Source of the DNA: Gnetum montanum
Taxonomy: Eukaryota; Streptophyta; Gnetopsida; Gnetales; Gnetaceae
Direction: 5' to 3'
Assembly: GCA_015680685.1 (NCBI GenBank)
Contig: MNCI01014438.1
Span: 1,256,684 to 1,320,683, forward strand
DNA: 64,000 bases
Shown here: piece after piece, positions 1-11,512 of the stretch
Position numbering within the stretch: the first letter of the stretch is position 1
Layout: the number at the start of each line of letters is the position of its first letter
The notes under the pieces: model-generated
What the model was told of the DNA's origin: nothing
What the model saw: only the letters and a program-made list of their open reading frames with translations
Databases searched by the model: none
Program-made: the position numbers and the translations under genes

Positions 1-178
1 TTATACACACTAGAGCATTCTCTTTACCATGCATAATCCCTCGATCAATCCCAATCCCCATAATTTCCATCTCCCAATCCAACTACAAGCTCCATTTCCC
101 AATCCCAAGTACTTTTGAACACAGTGCGATGACACCTGGCCAAGTGCTCAAGGATAATGTTTGCACCTTGTTTGCTTG

Positions 179-257
179 TGGTGTTTTGTACTTCTTTGTC
201 GACGCCTCTAGGGTCAATTCCTCCAGACGTCAACAAAGAGGGGCCAATGAAACACCA
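179..257 (+). other. Inverted repeat spanning the polypurine tract and the LTR start
   Basis: Left arm tggtgtttt plus ctttgtcgacg (179-204) pairs with acgtcaacaaag plus tgaaacacca (227-257). The fold would enclose the polypurine tract and the first ten bases of U3. The same arrangement recurs at 37096-37174, 55409-55485 and 59259-59332. Confidence 0.7.
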
Positions 258-503
258 CAAAAATTTTGGCTAACACTTGAAGACAGAAATTAAGCTAAGT
301 CATGTTGGTTCTCAGCATGACCAAGCTTGAAAGCCTCAGAATAGCATCAAAAGAAGTCAAAGTGAGCAAGTAAAAGTTCCTTGGGACCCACAGAAGACTA
401 CGAGGACATCTGGCCTCAAACTTGGCAAATCTTGAGCTCAAAATACTTGGTTTTCACTAAGTATGTATCCTGTACGCTGGCCTACACATGCCCAGCGTAA
501 GGC

Positions 504-1175
504 CCAGCGTACAGCAACTTTTGGGGCTCAAAAACTCCTCAAAACACGCTAAAATCAAGCGTCTGGACCCCCCGGAACCTTCCCCAAGGTTCCCAGCAGG
601 TCTCAGGTACTTGAAAATTAAATTTTGGGCTCCGAATGATGGTCTTCCATTCCTGCACGCCCGGCGTATACGCCCTGCGTGCAGCCAGCGTACAGCAACT
701 TTAGGGCTCCAGAAATGCATCAAAACGTGCCAGAATCGAGCGTCTGGACCCCCCAGGACCTTCCCCAAGGTTTCCAGCAGGTCTCAAGCACTTGAAAATT
801 GAATTTTGGGCTCTGAATGATGGTCTTCCATTCCTGCACGCCCGGCATATACGCCCGGCGTGCAGCCAGCGTAGACAGACTTTCGGGCCCCAAAAATGCA
901 TCAAAATGTGCTAGAATCAAGCGTCCAGACCCCCTAGGACCTTCCCCAAGGTTCCCAGCAGGTCTTAGGCACTTGAAAATTGAATTTTGGGCTCCGAATC
1001 ATGGTCTTCGATTCCTGCACGCCCGGCGTGTACGCCGGGGTTTGGCCAGCGTAGACAGACTTCCGGGCTCCAAAAATGCATCAAAACGTGCCAGAATCGA
1101 GCGTCCAGACTCCCCAGGACCTTCCCCAAGGTTTCCAGTAGCTCTTGGGCACCCAAAAATCAATTTTTGACCTTA
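504..1175 (+). repeat. Tandem repeat, period about 180 bp, in the U3 part of the LTR
   Basis: Landmark ccagcgta recurs at 504, 685, 865 and 1045. Each unit carries gggctc-aaaaatgcatcaaaa, a cluster of ccttccccaaggt, a block aattttgggctccgaatg, then cgcccggcgt palindromic words. The fourth unit decays after 1170. Related but more diverged units are in both LTRs of C (about 36360-36860 and 52960-53420). Confidence 0.88.
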
Positions 1176-1388
1176 AAATGAAGCATTTTCATGTGTATAC
1201 GCTGTGCACATTTTTGGCTTACGCTGGCATGCTATACGCTTACGCTGGCATCCTCTACGCTCAGCATCCGCAGCGTGTACGCCCAGCGTAGACGCCCAGC
1301 GTAGATGCCCAGCGTGTACACCCAGCGTGTACGCCCAGTGTATATGCCCACGTGTCTCCCAGTCCGATTTTCCCGGTAACCCTACCCC

Positions 1389-1396
1389 TATAAATA
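1389..1396 (+). promoter_or_regulatory. TATA box of LTR Z
   Basis: TATAAATA within cctataaatagccc, located about two thirds into the LTR where the U3/R boundary is expected. Same position relative to the LTR end as in the other LTRs. Confidence 0.65.
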
Positions 1397-2099
1397 GCCC
1401 AGTTTTCTGCATTTTCTTGGGGGCGACAAAAATTTCTAACCAGAGCCTAAAACCCTCTACGCTGGAAGTCCTGTACGCCGAGCACAGTCTCTACGCTCCA
1501 CCTACAGTGTCCCAGCCGAGTCATTCCTACACACGCCGGGGCCTTTCGTCCGCCTTGTGTCAAAGCCACAACTGCGTTTGGACCGGTGCACTTTGTAATC
1601 AATTCTTAATACAAAACAGTTTACATTTTGCTCTGATTTATTGCAGTTTTCTTCATTTTTCAGTTTACGTTTACAGGCTCATTTACGTTATCATGCTTGT
1701 TTACGGTTTACATTTAACGTGCATTGTTTACGTATAACCCAACGTGTTGTAGTGGCAAACGTTGGGGAAGTCCTTGTTTGATCCGCGTGCGGACCATTCA
1801 AGGCACTCTGCCTTCGTCCGTTCCAGCTTGCCCTCAAGCGGAGGTAGGGTCAACCGTGCTTGTCCGCAGATCTTTCGGTGCTTGTAACGTTCCAGCCTCG
1901 CACCGACGATTTCGGTCAGCACAGCCATCCCTTCCACTACTATCTTCTAGTCAAACCTTCTCTTCTCTTCTACCCCCTTCATTGTCACCACAACCCTATC
2001 ACAGCCCACACCATCTTAAGTAATGGGAAACCATCCCATGTTTTCAACCAATTAATACATAGTCCCTTCAACTTCATTTCTAGTCCCTCTCCCTTCCCA

Positions 2100-4326
2100 A
2101 TCTATTCTAGGATCATACCCAACATTAGTCATAGCTACACTGCCATACGTGCACACTGTCATAGCTACAACTGCATGTGAGTTCTGCTCCTATTCCCTCG
2201 TCTACATCCATCCTACCACCAGTAGTAGATCCACTCTCAACCATGTGGTGAGCACCAGCCGCTTCTCTCCCTATTACGTAACCCTCTTAGATGTTGTATT
2301 ACATGCAACCCCAAGTGTACTAAGTCCTTTAGGTGGTGCAACCAAACATAGGGCTATGGTCCACCTTGCCAACTGGGCAAGTAGCCAACCCCATGATGCT
2401 AGTAGTAGCCATCACCCCAATAGCACCATCACCTGGGTTGTAGAACACCCAAGTAACACCACTTACTGGAGTAGCCCAAATAGTGCCTCCCATGGGATAG
2501 GCCACCATCCCAATAGTGTCATCCATGATGGTTTCTCAAGCAGTTCTGCAACCTTCTGCAACATCCCTGGGTTTGGATCAAGCCTTCCAACTCATCTAGA
2601 CCCTCACTGAAGAAATCAAACAGCTAAAGGCCATCGGTTCCAAGATAGTTCAAGTCATGGACTTCTACCATGATGACCTAATCAGTCTAGCTATCCCCAT
2701 GCTCATGCTGCCCCCTAGGATGCCACTCCCCTAATTTACAAAGTACAATTGGGAGGGTGACCCAAACATGCACTTAGTAATGTTTAGGTCTAAATCTTTG
2801 CTATTGCAACCATGGCCTCACACCATCATCCACATCTTTGGCATATCTCCAATAGAAAAAGATCTAGACTAGTATTGTGCACTCCCACATGCCTTTATCT
2901 CAACCTTGGAGGAGCTACTAAGTTAGTTTGTAACCTGCTTCAAGTACAACTTGAAACCGGAGGTCACATTGGACCAGCTGATGAGCGTTACGTAGGACCC
3001 GCTAAGATCTGTGCAAAGATTCATACAATGGTGGAGAACAACATTAAACAAGATACATGAATTGATTACCAAGGCTTACTTGTTGGCCATCTTTAAGGGA
3101 GTAGTAAATGACTTCATTAAGTCTAAGCTCTACTACCTAGTCCCACTTTCCCTCAACCAAGCCTTTGCTCAAACGAAGAGCATCCCAGATGTGGCCAAAG
3201 CTAGTAGGGATCTAGCCTTTGTCACCTATAAAAATGCACACATGAAGAAAGAAAAAGAGAAGGACAAGGCTACAATAACAATAGTGGCTACTGTGGCAAA
3301 AGAAACCAAGCCCCACAATAGAAATAACAAAAAGGTTGCTATAACACCCAATGCTCCTGCTAACACCACACCTGGCTCTAGTAACACAAGACAGTTCTCA
3401 ACATCAACACCTATGGCAAAAACCTAGGCAAGGCCCAACTTTGAGCACAAGGATCACTCCAAGTATACCTCCTTACCCATTAAGCCTTCAAAACTTTTGA
3501 AGTAACTATTGGGAGCCGGGTGTATACAACATAAATTGATGTCAGAGGAGGAAATCAAATGCCATCAAAGGTACTATGAAGTTCTATAGAACCCCTCCTT
3601 AGATATTCCTAATAAACCTCTAGTGCCTAATAATTTTAGGCTAGAACATTTCTATGACTATCACCAACTGTGTGGTCATGATACAAACTACTGTTTAGCA
3701 TTGAAAGACGATATCCAACACATGATTGATTAGGGCAAGCTAGTCCTAGATGAGATCAGTCCCATCCACCCGAAAAACCAATCAATGCATGCTTACAAAG
3801 ACCCCCTCAATGCTAAAATTGTCAATTACACAATCAACACTATCAGCATTGAGAATAACCCTAAACTACCACAGCAACCATTCGTGATGCACGTGCCTCC
3901 TCGTAATGCAGAAACGCTAACAACAACAACATCGCAAGCCCCACTTGTCCTTAAAGTTCCTCATTAGACATCCCCCTCATCCTTTGTGCTCAGAGTTGTA
4001 CTATCACCCACACCAACACAATAGGCACCATTTTTCATTAAGGTGCAAAAACATGCAAGCCCCTCTACCACCCAAAGCCAGGAAACAAAAACTACACCAC
4101 AGCCTCCTCATTCAAAAAAGTGTGAAGAGCATTTAGCAGATAAAACGGCTAGGGAACACACCACGCTAGGTCCTACTAAGCCTACCCCCTTGTCTGTAGT
4201 CCCTATGACCTCTTCATCATTAGCTATTGGTGGCAGCGTACATACACAATCGATGCTCAATGAGCCAAAAAAGCTAGTTAGTCAACCCAAAATCACTCGC
4301 CCTCAAGAGATTTGTCTTCTAGGATG
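2100..4326 (+). pseudogene. gag: gag of element A
   Basis: From 2720 the frame is continuous to 4326 and on into the protease, with about ten in-frame stops and no further frameshift. The first part (about 2100-2300) is in another frame, so a frameshift lies there. The retrotransposon gag domain is seen at about 2735-3110 (EGDPNMHLVMFRS, LEELL, FKYNLKPEVTLDQLM). A zinc-knuckle-like segment follows at 3648-3700 (FYDYHQLCGHDTNYC with LKDDI). Most stops replace Trp or Gln. The start is hidden by the Z insertion and decay. Product in an intact element: capsid/nucleocapsid protein packaging genomic RNA. Confidence 0.82.
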
Positions 4327-5257
4327 AATAGAAGAGGAAATGGTTAGCAAAAAACAAGATGATAGGTAGGACTTTATCAATTCCCTTACACAAGTCAAAT
4401 AGGCCCTGAAGAAGAAAAACACAACTTTAAGCCTGTATGACCTAATAATGACTTCCACAGTGCATCGTGAGGCCATGGTTTGCATGTTACTTTCTATCCC
4501 AGTTGACAAAAACATGTTGGCCAAAGAGAAAGAAATCCATGCTATCATGCTTTCCTCTACGATTGAAGAACTGTGGACAACACACTTGACATTTCACAAT
4601 AAGTCCATTAAGGATGACCTTGAAAAGGGTCAGGTGACAATGGCACCCATGTTCATCATAATTTGGGTCGGCCAATACAAGATTCGAAGGGTACAAGTTG
4701 ATGATAGGGCTACTACCAATGTCATTCCATTTTCCATAGTGGACAAATTGGGCTTGGTTGATCAAATCAAATCCATGACAACTTCCTACCTGAAATCATT
4801 CAATGAGGTGTGTGTGGTGGTAAAGGGAACTTTCCACATTAACTTTGTGGTAGGGGACTAGTTCCCCACAAGCATGGTCTTCATTGTGGTGGAAGAAATG
4901 CCTGAGTTCAACCTAATCTTGGGGAGGTCATGCTTAGCCCAATTAAGGATTTTCTCTTCACCGATACATCAAGAGATCCATTTACCCTATGCGGGTGAGG
5001 AAGTGGTGATCTATGGTGGTGAAATGGCTGCCCAAGCCATAAACAATGTTGACATGGAGTAGGATTCGGAGATAGTAATCATTGAGAATGAAGCATCTAT
5101 TCATGCTAAAACCCCTTGCTTGATTGATGAGTTGGCCAAAAATGCCAACTCAGATAAAGAAACTACATGGGCTGAGTTGCCTTTTTAGATAGTAGACAAT
5201 GACATAGAAGAATACCACAACAAATCCTCTCAACCATATGCTTCTCCTAGCCCATGA
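4327..5257 (+). pseudogene. pro: Aspartic protease of element A
   Basis: Reads in the same frame as gag. The retropepsin-like core is at about 4650-4950: VDDRATTNVIPF with KLGL, then FNLILGR with LAQL, SSPIHQEIHLPY. The copy in C reads VDDGAATN at the active site, so the R in A is a degenerate residue. A stop in GD*F at 4859-4861 is shared with B. The frame ends at 5255-5257 and is followed after 270 bases by a tandem array. In an intact element it would cleave the Gag-Pol polyprotein. Confidence 0.8.
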
Positions 5258-5527
5258 TGGGTTAGGAAACAATTGTGTAATTAGAGATTACCTCTAATTC
5301 AATTCCATAAATACTTGGCTTTAACATTTTTTATCTCCTTCCATCTCATTTTTAGCATCACGTTCACTATTTGAATTATGTTCATTTTTTAGCCTCATGA
5401 TCACTATTTACATTATTTTAATTGTTTACATCATGTCTACTATTGGCATTCTCATTGTGTGTACTATTTACATTATGTCCACTATTTACATCATGGTTGT
5501 TGCTTGCATTAATTATCTACCACCTGG

Positions 5528-6050
5528 CTTGAAATGGCCTTAAATAATTCCCATAGCCCAAAATGGCCTTAAACTATTCCCATAGCCTAAAATGGCCTTA
5601 AACTAGCACCATGGCCCAAAATGGCCTTAAACTATTGCCATGGAATGGGATGGCCTTAAACTAGCACCACGACATAGAATGGCTTAAAACTAGCAACAAG
5701 CTGAAATGGCCTTAAATTAGCACCGTGGCCTGAAATGTCCCTAAACTATTCCCACGGTTTGGGATGGCCTTACACTAGCACCATGGCCCAGAATGGCCTA
5801 AAACTAGCAATAGCTCGAAATGGCCTTAAACTATTACCATGGCCTGAGATGGCCTTAAACTAGCACGATGACCCAGAATGGCCTAAAATTAGCAAAGGCC
5901 CAAAATGGCCTTAAACTACCATCACAGGCCACTAAGGCCTAAAATTGGCAACTCAACTTCTCAAAAAATAGACAAAAATAAAAATTTTTATCATTAAGCA
6001 ACAGCCCGAAATGGCCTTAAATTAAAAAAATAGGCCCTCAAGGGGCCTAA
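5528..6050 (+). repeat. Tandem array A1, about 15 units of 29-30 bp
   Basis: Unit aaatggccttaaactagcacc-atggccc repeats from 5531 to about 5950, with two isolated units near 6005 and 6030. It separates the protease from the antisense gene. The same words form arrays at 20695-20886 (B) and, reversed, 46865-47150 (C). The 270 bases before it (5258-5527) are AT-rich with loose repeats of ttcactatttacat and no gene. Confidence 0.9.
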
Positions 6051-6177
6051 ACACATTTAAAAAATAATAATAATATATTAACCAAAAATGAAATAAATTA
6101 TTTTACATTATGTTCTTTATCAAATTTCAGTCCATACAATAATGTTCACAAAAAATAAAAATATTTTTTCTGCCATG

Positions 6178-9100
6178 CTATAAGTCCTCATTAGCATCAT
6201 CATTTCCTATTCCACTAGGTTCTACGCCTCCATTCGGATCCTATGTAAGAAAAATAATAATAAATCAAAACTACGAAAAGGGTTTCATAAAATCAAACAT
6301 GACATAATAAAGAATGACTAACCTGAGATGGCCCCATGTTCATTTTGGAAGGTATCTTATCCATGCCAGCCACTAGACATTTTAGGATCTCCTCCTTAGT
6401 GAGGTTGGCCTAATTTTCCTCCCCCAGATCAATGCTTTCCGTAACTTTCCCTTTCTTCACAGCTGTCCATCTAGGTGGTCCTGGGGAAAAGGTGGTGATG
6501 GTGGTCTCCTTGGCATGTAAGGTCATTTCTCTTTCAGGATACTCACTGACCACCACCTATTGCATGAACTTCTCATAGGCCCTAGAAGCATCAATGACAT
6601 CAAGGAATAGCTTATGGGTATGAAAATCAATGGAAGCATCCCAATATTGTTTACGATAGGTGGCATGTTCCATTTTGTACATGTGCTTATGGTTCTTTTG
6701 TGCCTATCCCCATTTGTACACCTTTGCACTATAGTCCTTCTAGTCTTGGTTCTTCTAGACCAGGAGGTCCATCTGCATGCTTTGTTCAATAATCTTGTGA
6801 GTGGCCTCACTCTTACTCCATATGACCATCTAGTATCTTGCATAGTCGATCATAGCCATATGCCAACTATTATTGCAAGTGTCATGGGCCAATAAAAACT
6901 CATTTTTGGACCGAAGGTCCTCCAACTCAGTGGCTTGGTTGGCCTTCTCTTTCTCAAGTTTTTCCACCCTCTTCTAGAGGTCCTCATTAACACACCCACA
7001 CTCCCATAAAGAGCATGCTGAGTACAATGCACATTTATTGGTTTTCTCGTATATGTGACGAGGCATCTCAACTACCTCTAGAGGAAGTTTAGGCACTGCA
7101 TCAACCTTGAATACTTATTAGGGATCCCACTTGAGATGAGAAGCTATCAATCACACATGGAAAAGCGTTAGTCACACTTCCATAGAAAAAAAGTGCAACA
7201 ACTTAGAGAGCCTAACGTAGTAATCTCAACATACCTATCTTAGGATCAATTTTCCTTAGGCGATCGATCATGTCATCGACCACCCCCTCCATAAAGGCAA
7301 ATTTATCGATGGTCTCGGTCCATGGTCAAATATGAATAGAGGAAGAATGATTAGGGACATTAATAGTGGTGTCTATTGCACAATAAAACATGTTAGCAAT
7401 TATGGAGAGGAAAAAAATGAAGTTGAAAAATAATATTAATGACAATGCAAAGCTCCTACCCAGCAAACCCTCAAGGGTGATAGTGAGGGGATCGCCCATC
7501 GACACTCTATCAAGCAAGCGATCAAACTCACCAGCATCGAATTGCAACCCTTCCCCTTCTAGCTAACTCAAAAGTGTGGTGGCATCCTCAACACTCATAT
7601 GCCTCTTAGGTACTAGGGCACACTCTGTGAAAGGGTCATCAGTAGTAGCGACCTCTTCCTCTACAATGAGGGCCTCCTCCTCTACCATCGGGGCCTCTTC
7701 TTCCTCTACAGTGGGCATCCTTGCTTTAGGGGCCAAAACCTCTTCTTCTTCTTCTTTTTCTAATAAACATGTTCAAGATAAGTAGGACACTCCAACATAA
7801 AATGAATGCTACACTGTGCTACGATAATCAAACAATTAAGCACACTTACCAATGGTGGGTTGCACCTTGTGAACCTTGATTCACAACTTCCTTTCTCTTT
7901 CTTCAGTAGTATGGGGAGGTTCTTCCACTGGATGAGATTTTTTCCATTGGATCTTGGTCTTCACCAACTCTTCAATGAGATGTTCCCCCCTTAACACATT
8001 GCTTGTGTTGATGGGAGGTGCCTCTCCAACGCTATCTTAGGCATGAAAGGGTCATGCCACCTGATCCCTCATTGTTATTAAAAGAGATTCCCCAATAGCT
8101 TTTGGGGGGTCTTGGGATCAGGTGGTGTAGAACACCTGGTAAATCTATGGCTTAGATATCTAGTTATGATCCTACTGTACCTAGGCACCATTTTCATGGA
8201 CCACCAAAAATTCCATGAACTATCGCAGGTAAGCTATGAAGAAGGCATAGTGAACGTTGAAACGTGCATCAAGCTTCTCACGAAGCTTAACCATTTTTGC
8301 ATGCAAGCCCTTAGAAAGGTACTTGGCCTAGTTATAATGGGTCCCTTCCTCCATGACCTCCCTTGTGATCCAAGCCTACTCTACTCCAAGGATCTTTCCT
8401 TGGAAGAGTAGCTTTGGGAAGGCATGGGTCTAGAAGACAGGGTAAACTATTTGGGCCACTGCTAGCTTGACCTTATGGCTATAAATCCCCTTTCGGTCCT
8501 TGGTTGTCCCTAGCCATTCCTCAATATCCCCTTCATGGTTTGCATCTTTTCTAGACTTTTCCCCTATAGGTAGACCATCAGAAGGAACACTGAAAAGGTC
8601 CGAAAAAATTTTGTCATTAATTTCAAACACCACCTACACATTATGAACCTGTGTGTAGAATTGATCAGCCTTTTCAGAAAAGGAATTAGCTAGGGAAAGA
8701 ATTTTTGTAGCTAGGACACTTGGATTTATTGCTAGGAATAAATCCATGAGCTCAGCCTCCTGAATGTTATGAACAAGGATAGCTCAGGCCCCATTGCAAA
8801 GCCAACGCTGAGTATCATTCACCTCCTCGTACTTGAAGAAGAGGTTGGTTTCATCGCGTCTAGAGGTAATCACTATAACCTCTTGGGATTCGCTTGCTAC
8901 TAAAAAGATCAACAAAAAAATTAGCAAAAAAAATGGCAAAGGCAACGTCAATCACTTGAACACTCATAAAAAAATACATAACTTAACATACCAAGTTTGA
9001 ATGGCATATGAAATGGTGGAATTTCCACCAAAACGTCTTCTATGGTAAGTGGTCGATGATTGTTCCATTTGCTATCCAACCAACCAAGCTCCTTACACTT

Positions 9101-10945
9101 CAAATAGAACTTGGCATACTTGGCTGGGTACATTCTAAAATCAAGCCCAAGTTGTTCTATGACACTAGCATGCATGTTCCCGGTAGAGGAGAACTCTTAC
9201 AAAGCCATTTGGGCCAACGCCAATGTATCCATGTTTCCGTGAAGGCCATCCTTGTCAATCACAAATTTGGTAACATGCAAAGTATGATAAGCATTTTTGA
9301 CCATGCAAGATGAACAATACAACATGATTGAAACATCTTCATAGGACTCACCTATTGGCACAATAAACCATCCAAGGTGGATTCTAGAAGTAGGTGCCCA
9401 TGTGATGGGCAACAAACAACATGTTGTATTTGTGGTAGCATTTGAATTCAGGCATGTTCCAAATCCAACTTAAGCATCTTAGGCCCCTTGGGCACTGACT
9501 TAAGCCTTTCCTCCCTTCTCCCTTAATCAACCCATCAGCCATGAACTTCAAGATGCCCTGGTTTTCCCTAGGCAACAACATTTCAATGACCACAACAGCT
9601 ATTTCGATCAACAAGTGTGACCACACTATCACACTAAAGTGGCAAAGGAGGAACTCTAGAAACTCTAAAGCATCCTCCTAGAACCAAACTACCTGATGCT
9701 TCACCCATGCTTGGGGAGGAGGGACATTGGCCATGGGTTTACTCAGGCAACATAGGATGCTTACCACTTCTAGCACAATCAGGATGGATTTCAACATGAC
9801 CCTGCATGACAAAGCACCAAATGTTAGCACTGTATTCAAGTGACGATTACAGATGTAGCGTAGCATGACCCTCCACTTACAAATTTTCCCTTAGGCATGA
9901 AACGGTAAGTCCTCGGTACAATAAAATAGAACCAAGTGTTGTATGCATTGTAGCAGGATGTTACACATAGCGTAGCATGGTAGGAACACCCTGCACAACG
10001 TAGAGGCTACGTAGCATGGTAGACATGTCCTCTACAACGTAGCATAGTAGCCACACTTTGCATAATAGTGATAGCTATGTTACGTGTAATGTAGCAAGTC
10101 AACCGCACCCCATGTAGCGTAGCAAAGTGGCAAGTATGACAAATGCAACAATGTGACAAGTGTAAAAATATAACAAGTATGACAAGCACAACATGTAATA
10201 AGTATGGCAATGCAAAATAATGCAACAAGCATTGCAATGTTGCAAATTTAGCAACGTAGTAGTGTAGCAAGTTTAGCAACATAACAGCATAGCAAATCTA
10301 ATAGTGTAGCAGTGTTGCAAGTCTAATAGCATAGCAGCATGATAGGCCTGTTAGCATGGAAGCATAAAAGAATTGCCAACATAGGAGCATAGCATAACAA
10401 AAACTAAAATGTAACATAGTCTAACAATCACAATTTCCAGAACAACATGGCCTAAGAAAAATACTCACAGTGTTCCTATTGCCCCAGCCTTGCCTCGTTG
10501 CATGAAAGATGACAAAATAAAATGCAAACCAAAAGAAAAACTTCCACTACATATGCTACACTATGCTAGACACATGCAACCAAACCTAAACCCCTCTATA
10601 ATGCCACATCAGCCATTAACAATGGTGGTTAGGGCAGTGCCATGCACCAGCTATAGCATAGCAACCTCCATGACCACGGAAACCAAGGTAATAACAACAG
10701 TTATAGGGTGGAAATATTAACAACCGTAACAACCAAGATGTGGTGATCACAACGACAATCCCACTTGACACATTACACAAAGAAAATGAGGGTAGCATAA
10801 CACTTACCAGGTGGATGTATCCTTTGGCCTTTCCTCAACGTGTGCCTTGGGGAGGCATCATAGGGTGTGCCCTACTTCATCCACTTTGGCAAGCCCCTGA
10901 TGCCTGCACACTTTTATGCACCATTACCTTGCTCACAAATCAACT
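6178..10945 (-). pseudogene. Antisense multi-exon gene of element A
   Basis: Not a recognised characterised family. Exons were placed by protein alignment with B and C. Exon 1 is about 10945-10812 (LAKVDEVGHTL). Intron 1 is about 1 kb. Exon 2 runs from 9800 after tgcag (SVIVWSHLLIEIAVVV). The next exon includes IDKDGL and LGWLDSKW (to about 8993, donor TTG^GTATGT). The central exon, from about 8900, contains LMDLFLAINPSV and FSDLFSVPSDGLP. A coiled coil (KRVEKLEKEKANQATELE) lies near 6960, a C-terminal block with SPGPPRWTAV near 6480, and donor CTCAG^GTTAG near 6321. The last exon, after cttacatag, encodes an acidic tail ending at 6178. Several in-frame stops. Antisense to gag-pol, between protease and RT. 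Confidence 0.72.
9900..10450 (-). repeat. Low-complexity GTAGCATAGC repeats in intron 1 of the antisense gene
   Basis: Dense words agcatagtag, cgtagcatag and tgtagcaagt fill intron 1. The same words build the palindromes in the LTRs of A and B, and recur near the antisense 5' end of B (30860-31010). No open frame here matches the B or C copies, so it is treated as intron. Confidence 0.6.
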
Positions 10946-11054
10946 ATATCAACTGCTACGCTATGTCTATTGCACTCTCTCTCTGCTTGACCGTGCTACA
11001 CTCTGGGTGTTGGCTCTAACAATGAAAATGACAAGTTTACCAGGGGTAATCCCC

Positions 11055-11062
11055 TATTTATA
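11055..11062 (-). promoter_or_regulatory. TATA box for the antisense gene of A
   Basis: On the minus strand: CATTGGTTATAAATAGGGG, followed by a block CCCTGGTAAACTTGTCATT that is conserved with B (31604-31626). It lies about 110 bases upstream of exon 1. A CATTGG (inverted CCAAT) word is next to it. Confidence 0.55.
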
Positions 11063-11224
11063 ACCAATGTAGTAAAAAAATTATCACTTTCATGTCCTAA
11101 ATAATGCAGAACAACCCTGCAGTGTAGCACTATTGTAGCATAGCATGTCCTTGCTGCAACACAGCAAGCAGGTCCACCAAAATTTTCACTTCATCCTTAC
11201 AAATTTTGCATGGTTACAATCTAC

Positions 11225-11405
11225 CAAGATGTTAAACTAGCAATTTTAACTTATAGTGTAGCCTAGTTATAGTCTGCAATGACCTTAAACTGGCAACTTT
11301 AACTCAAAATGTTACATGGTGGTGATCTACTAAGACCTTAAACTATCAACTTTAATTTAGAAATTTTGCATAGTGGTGGTCCACTAAGACCTTAAACTGG
11401 CAACT
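11225..11405 (+). repeat. Array A2, four units of about 54 bp
   Basis: Words gttaaactagcaattttaac, ccttaaactggcaactttaac, ccttaaactatcaactttaa and ccttaaactggcaac at about 11230, 11282, 11336 and 11391. Shares the core TTAAACTRGCA with the array after protease and the one after integrase. It separates the antisense promoter from RT. Confidence 0.78.
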
Positions 11406-11512
11406 ATCTTATGTCGCATCATTTCTTTACATATATTCATTACATGCTATTCTCTCAAAAAGGTATCACTTGACTTGGTCTGTTTGCTTATTGTGGTAGG
11501 TTCAATTGGAAA

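Larger units (their letters stand above)
1..1923 (+). mobile_element. Element Z: 3' end and 3' LTR of a Tat-like Ty3/gypsy retrotransposon
   Basis: Positions 1-247 match the reverse complement of about 37106-37330, the 3' untranslated end of element C, and are followed by an LTR of the same subfamily as C. The element reads on the plus strand and is cut by the window start, so gag, pol and the 5' LTR are not visible. It ends at 1923 with ...cagcaca; the next bases (1924 onward) are gag leader of element A. Z is therefore inserted in A. The expected 5-bp target duplication would be gccat at 1924-1928, but its partner lies outside the window. Confidence 0.85.
248..1923 (+). repeat. 3' LTR of element Z (C-type subfamily)
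   Basis: Begins TGAAACACC directly after a purine-rich tract (aaagaggggccaa, 235-247) and ends TCAGCACA. Its last 150 bases align with the reverse complement of both LTR ends of element C, including the block around caccgacgatttcgg. It contains a TATA box near 1389 and a 180-bp internal tandem repeat. Apparent open frames of 60-180 codons in this stretch lie in the tandem repeat on both strands and are not genes. Confidence 0.88.

Noticed and set aside
457-1412. Several overlapping open frames on both strands near the start
   Set aside because: They repeat with the 180-bp LTR tandem repeat and have no homologue in the internal coding modules.
10007-10282. 91-codon minus-strand frame in the antisense gene
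   Set aside because: Made of GTAGCATAG low-complexity sequence within intron 1; not conserved in B or C.
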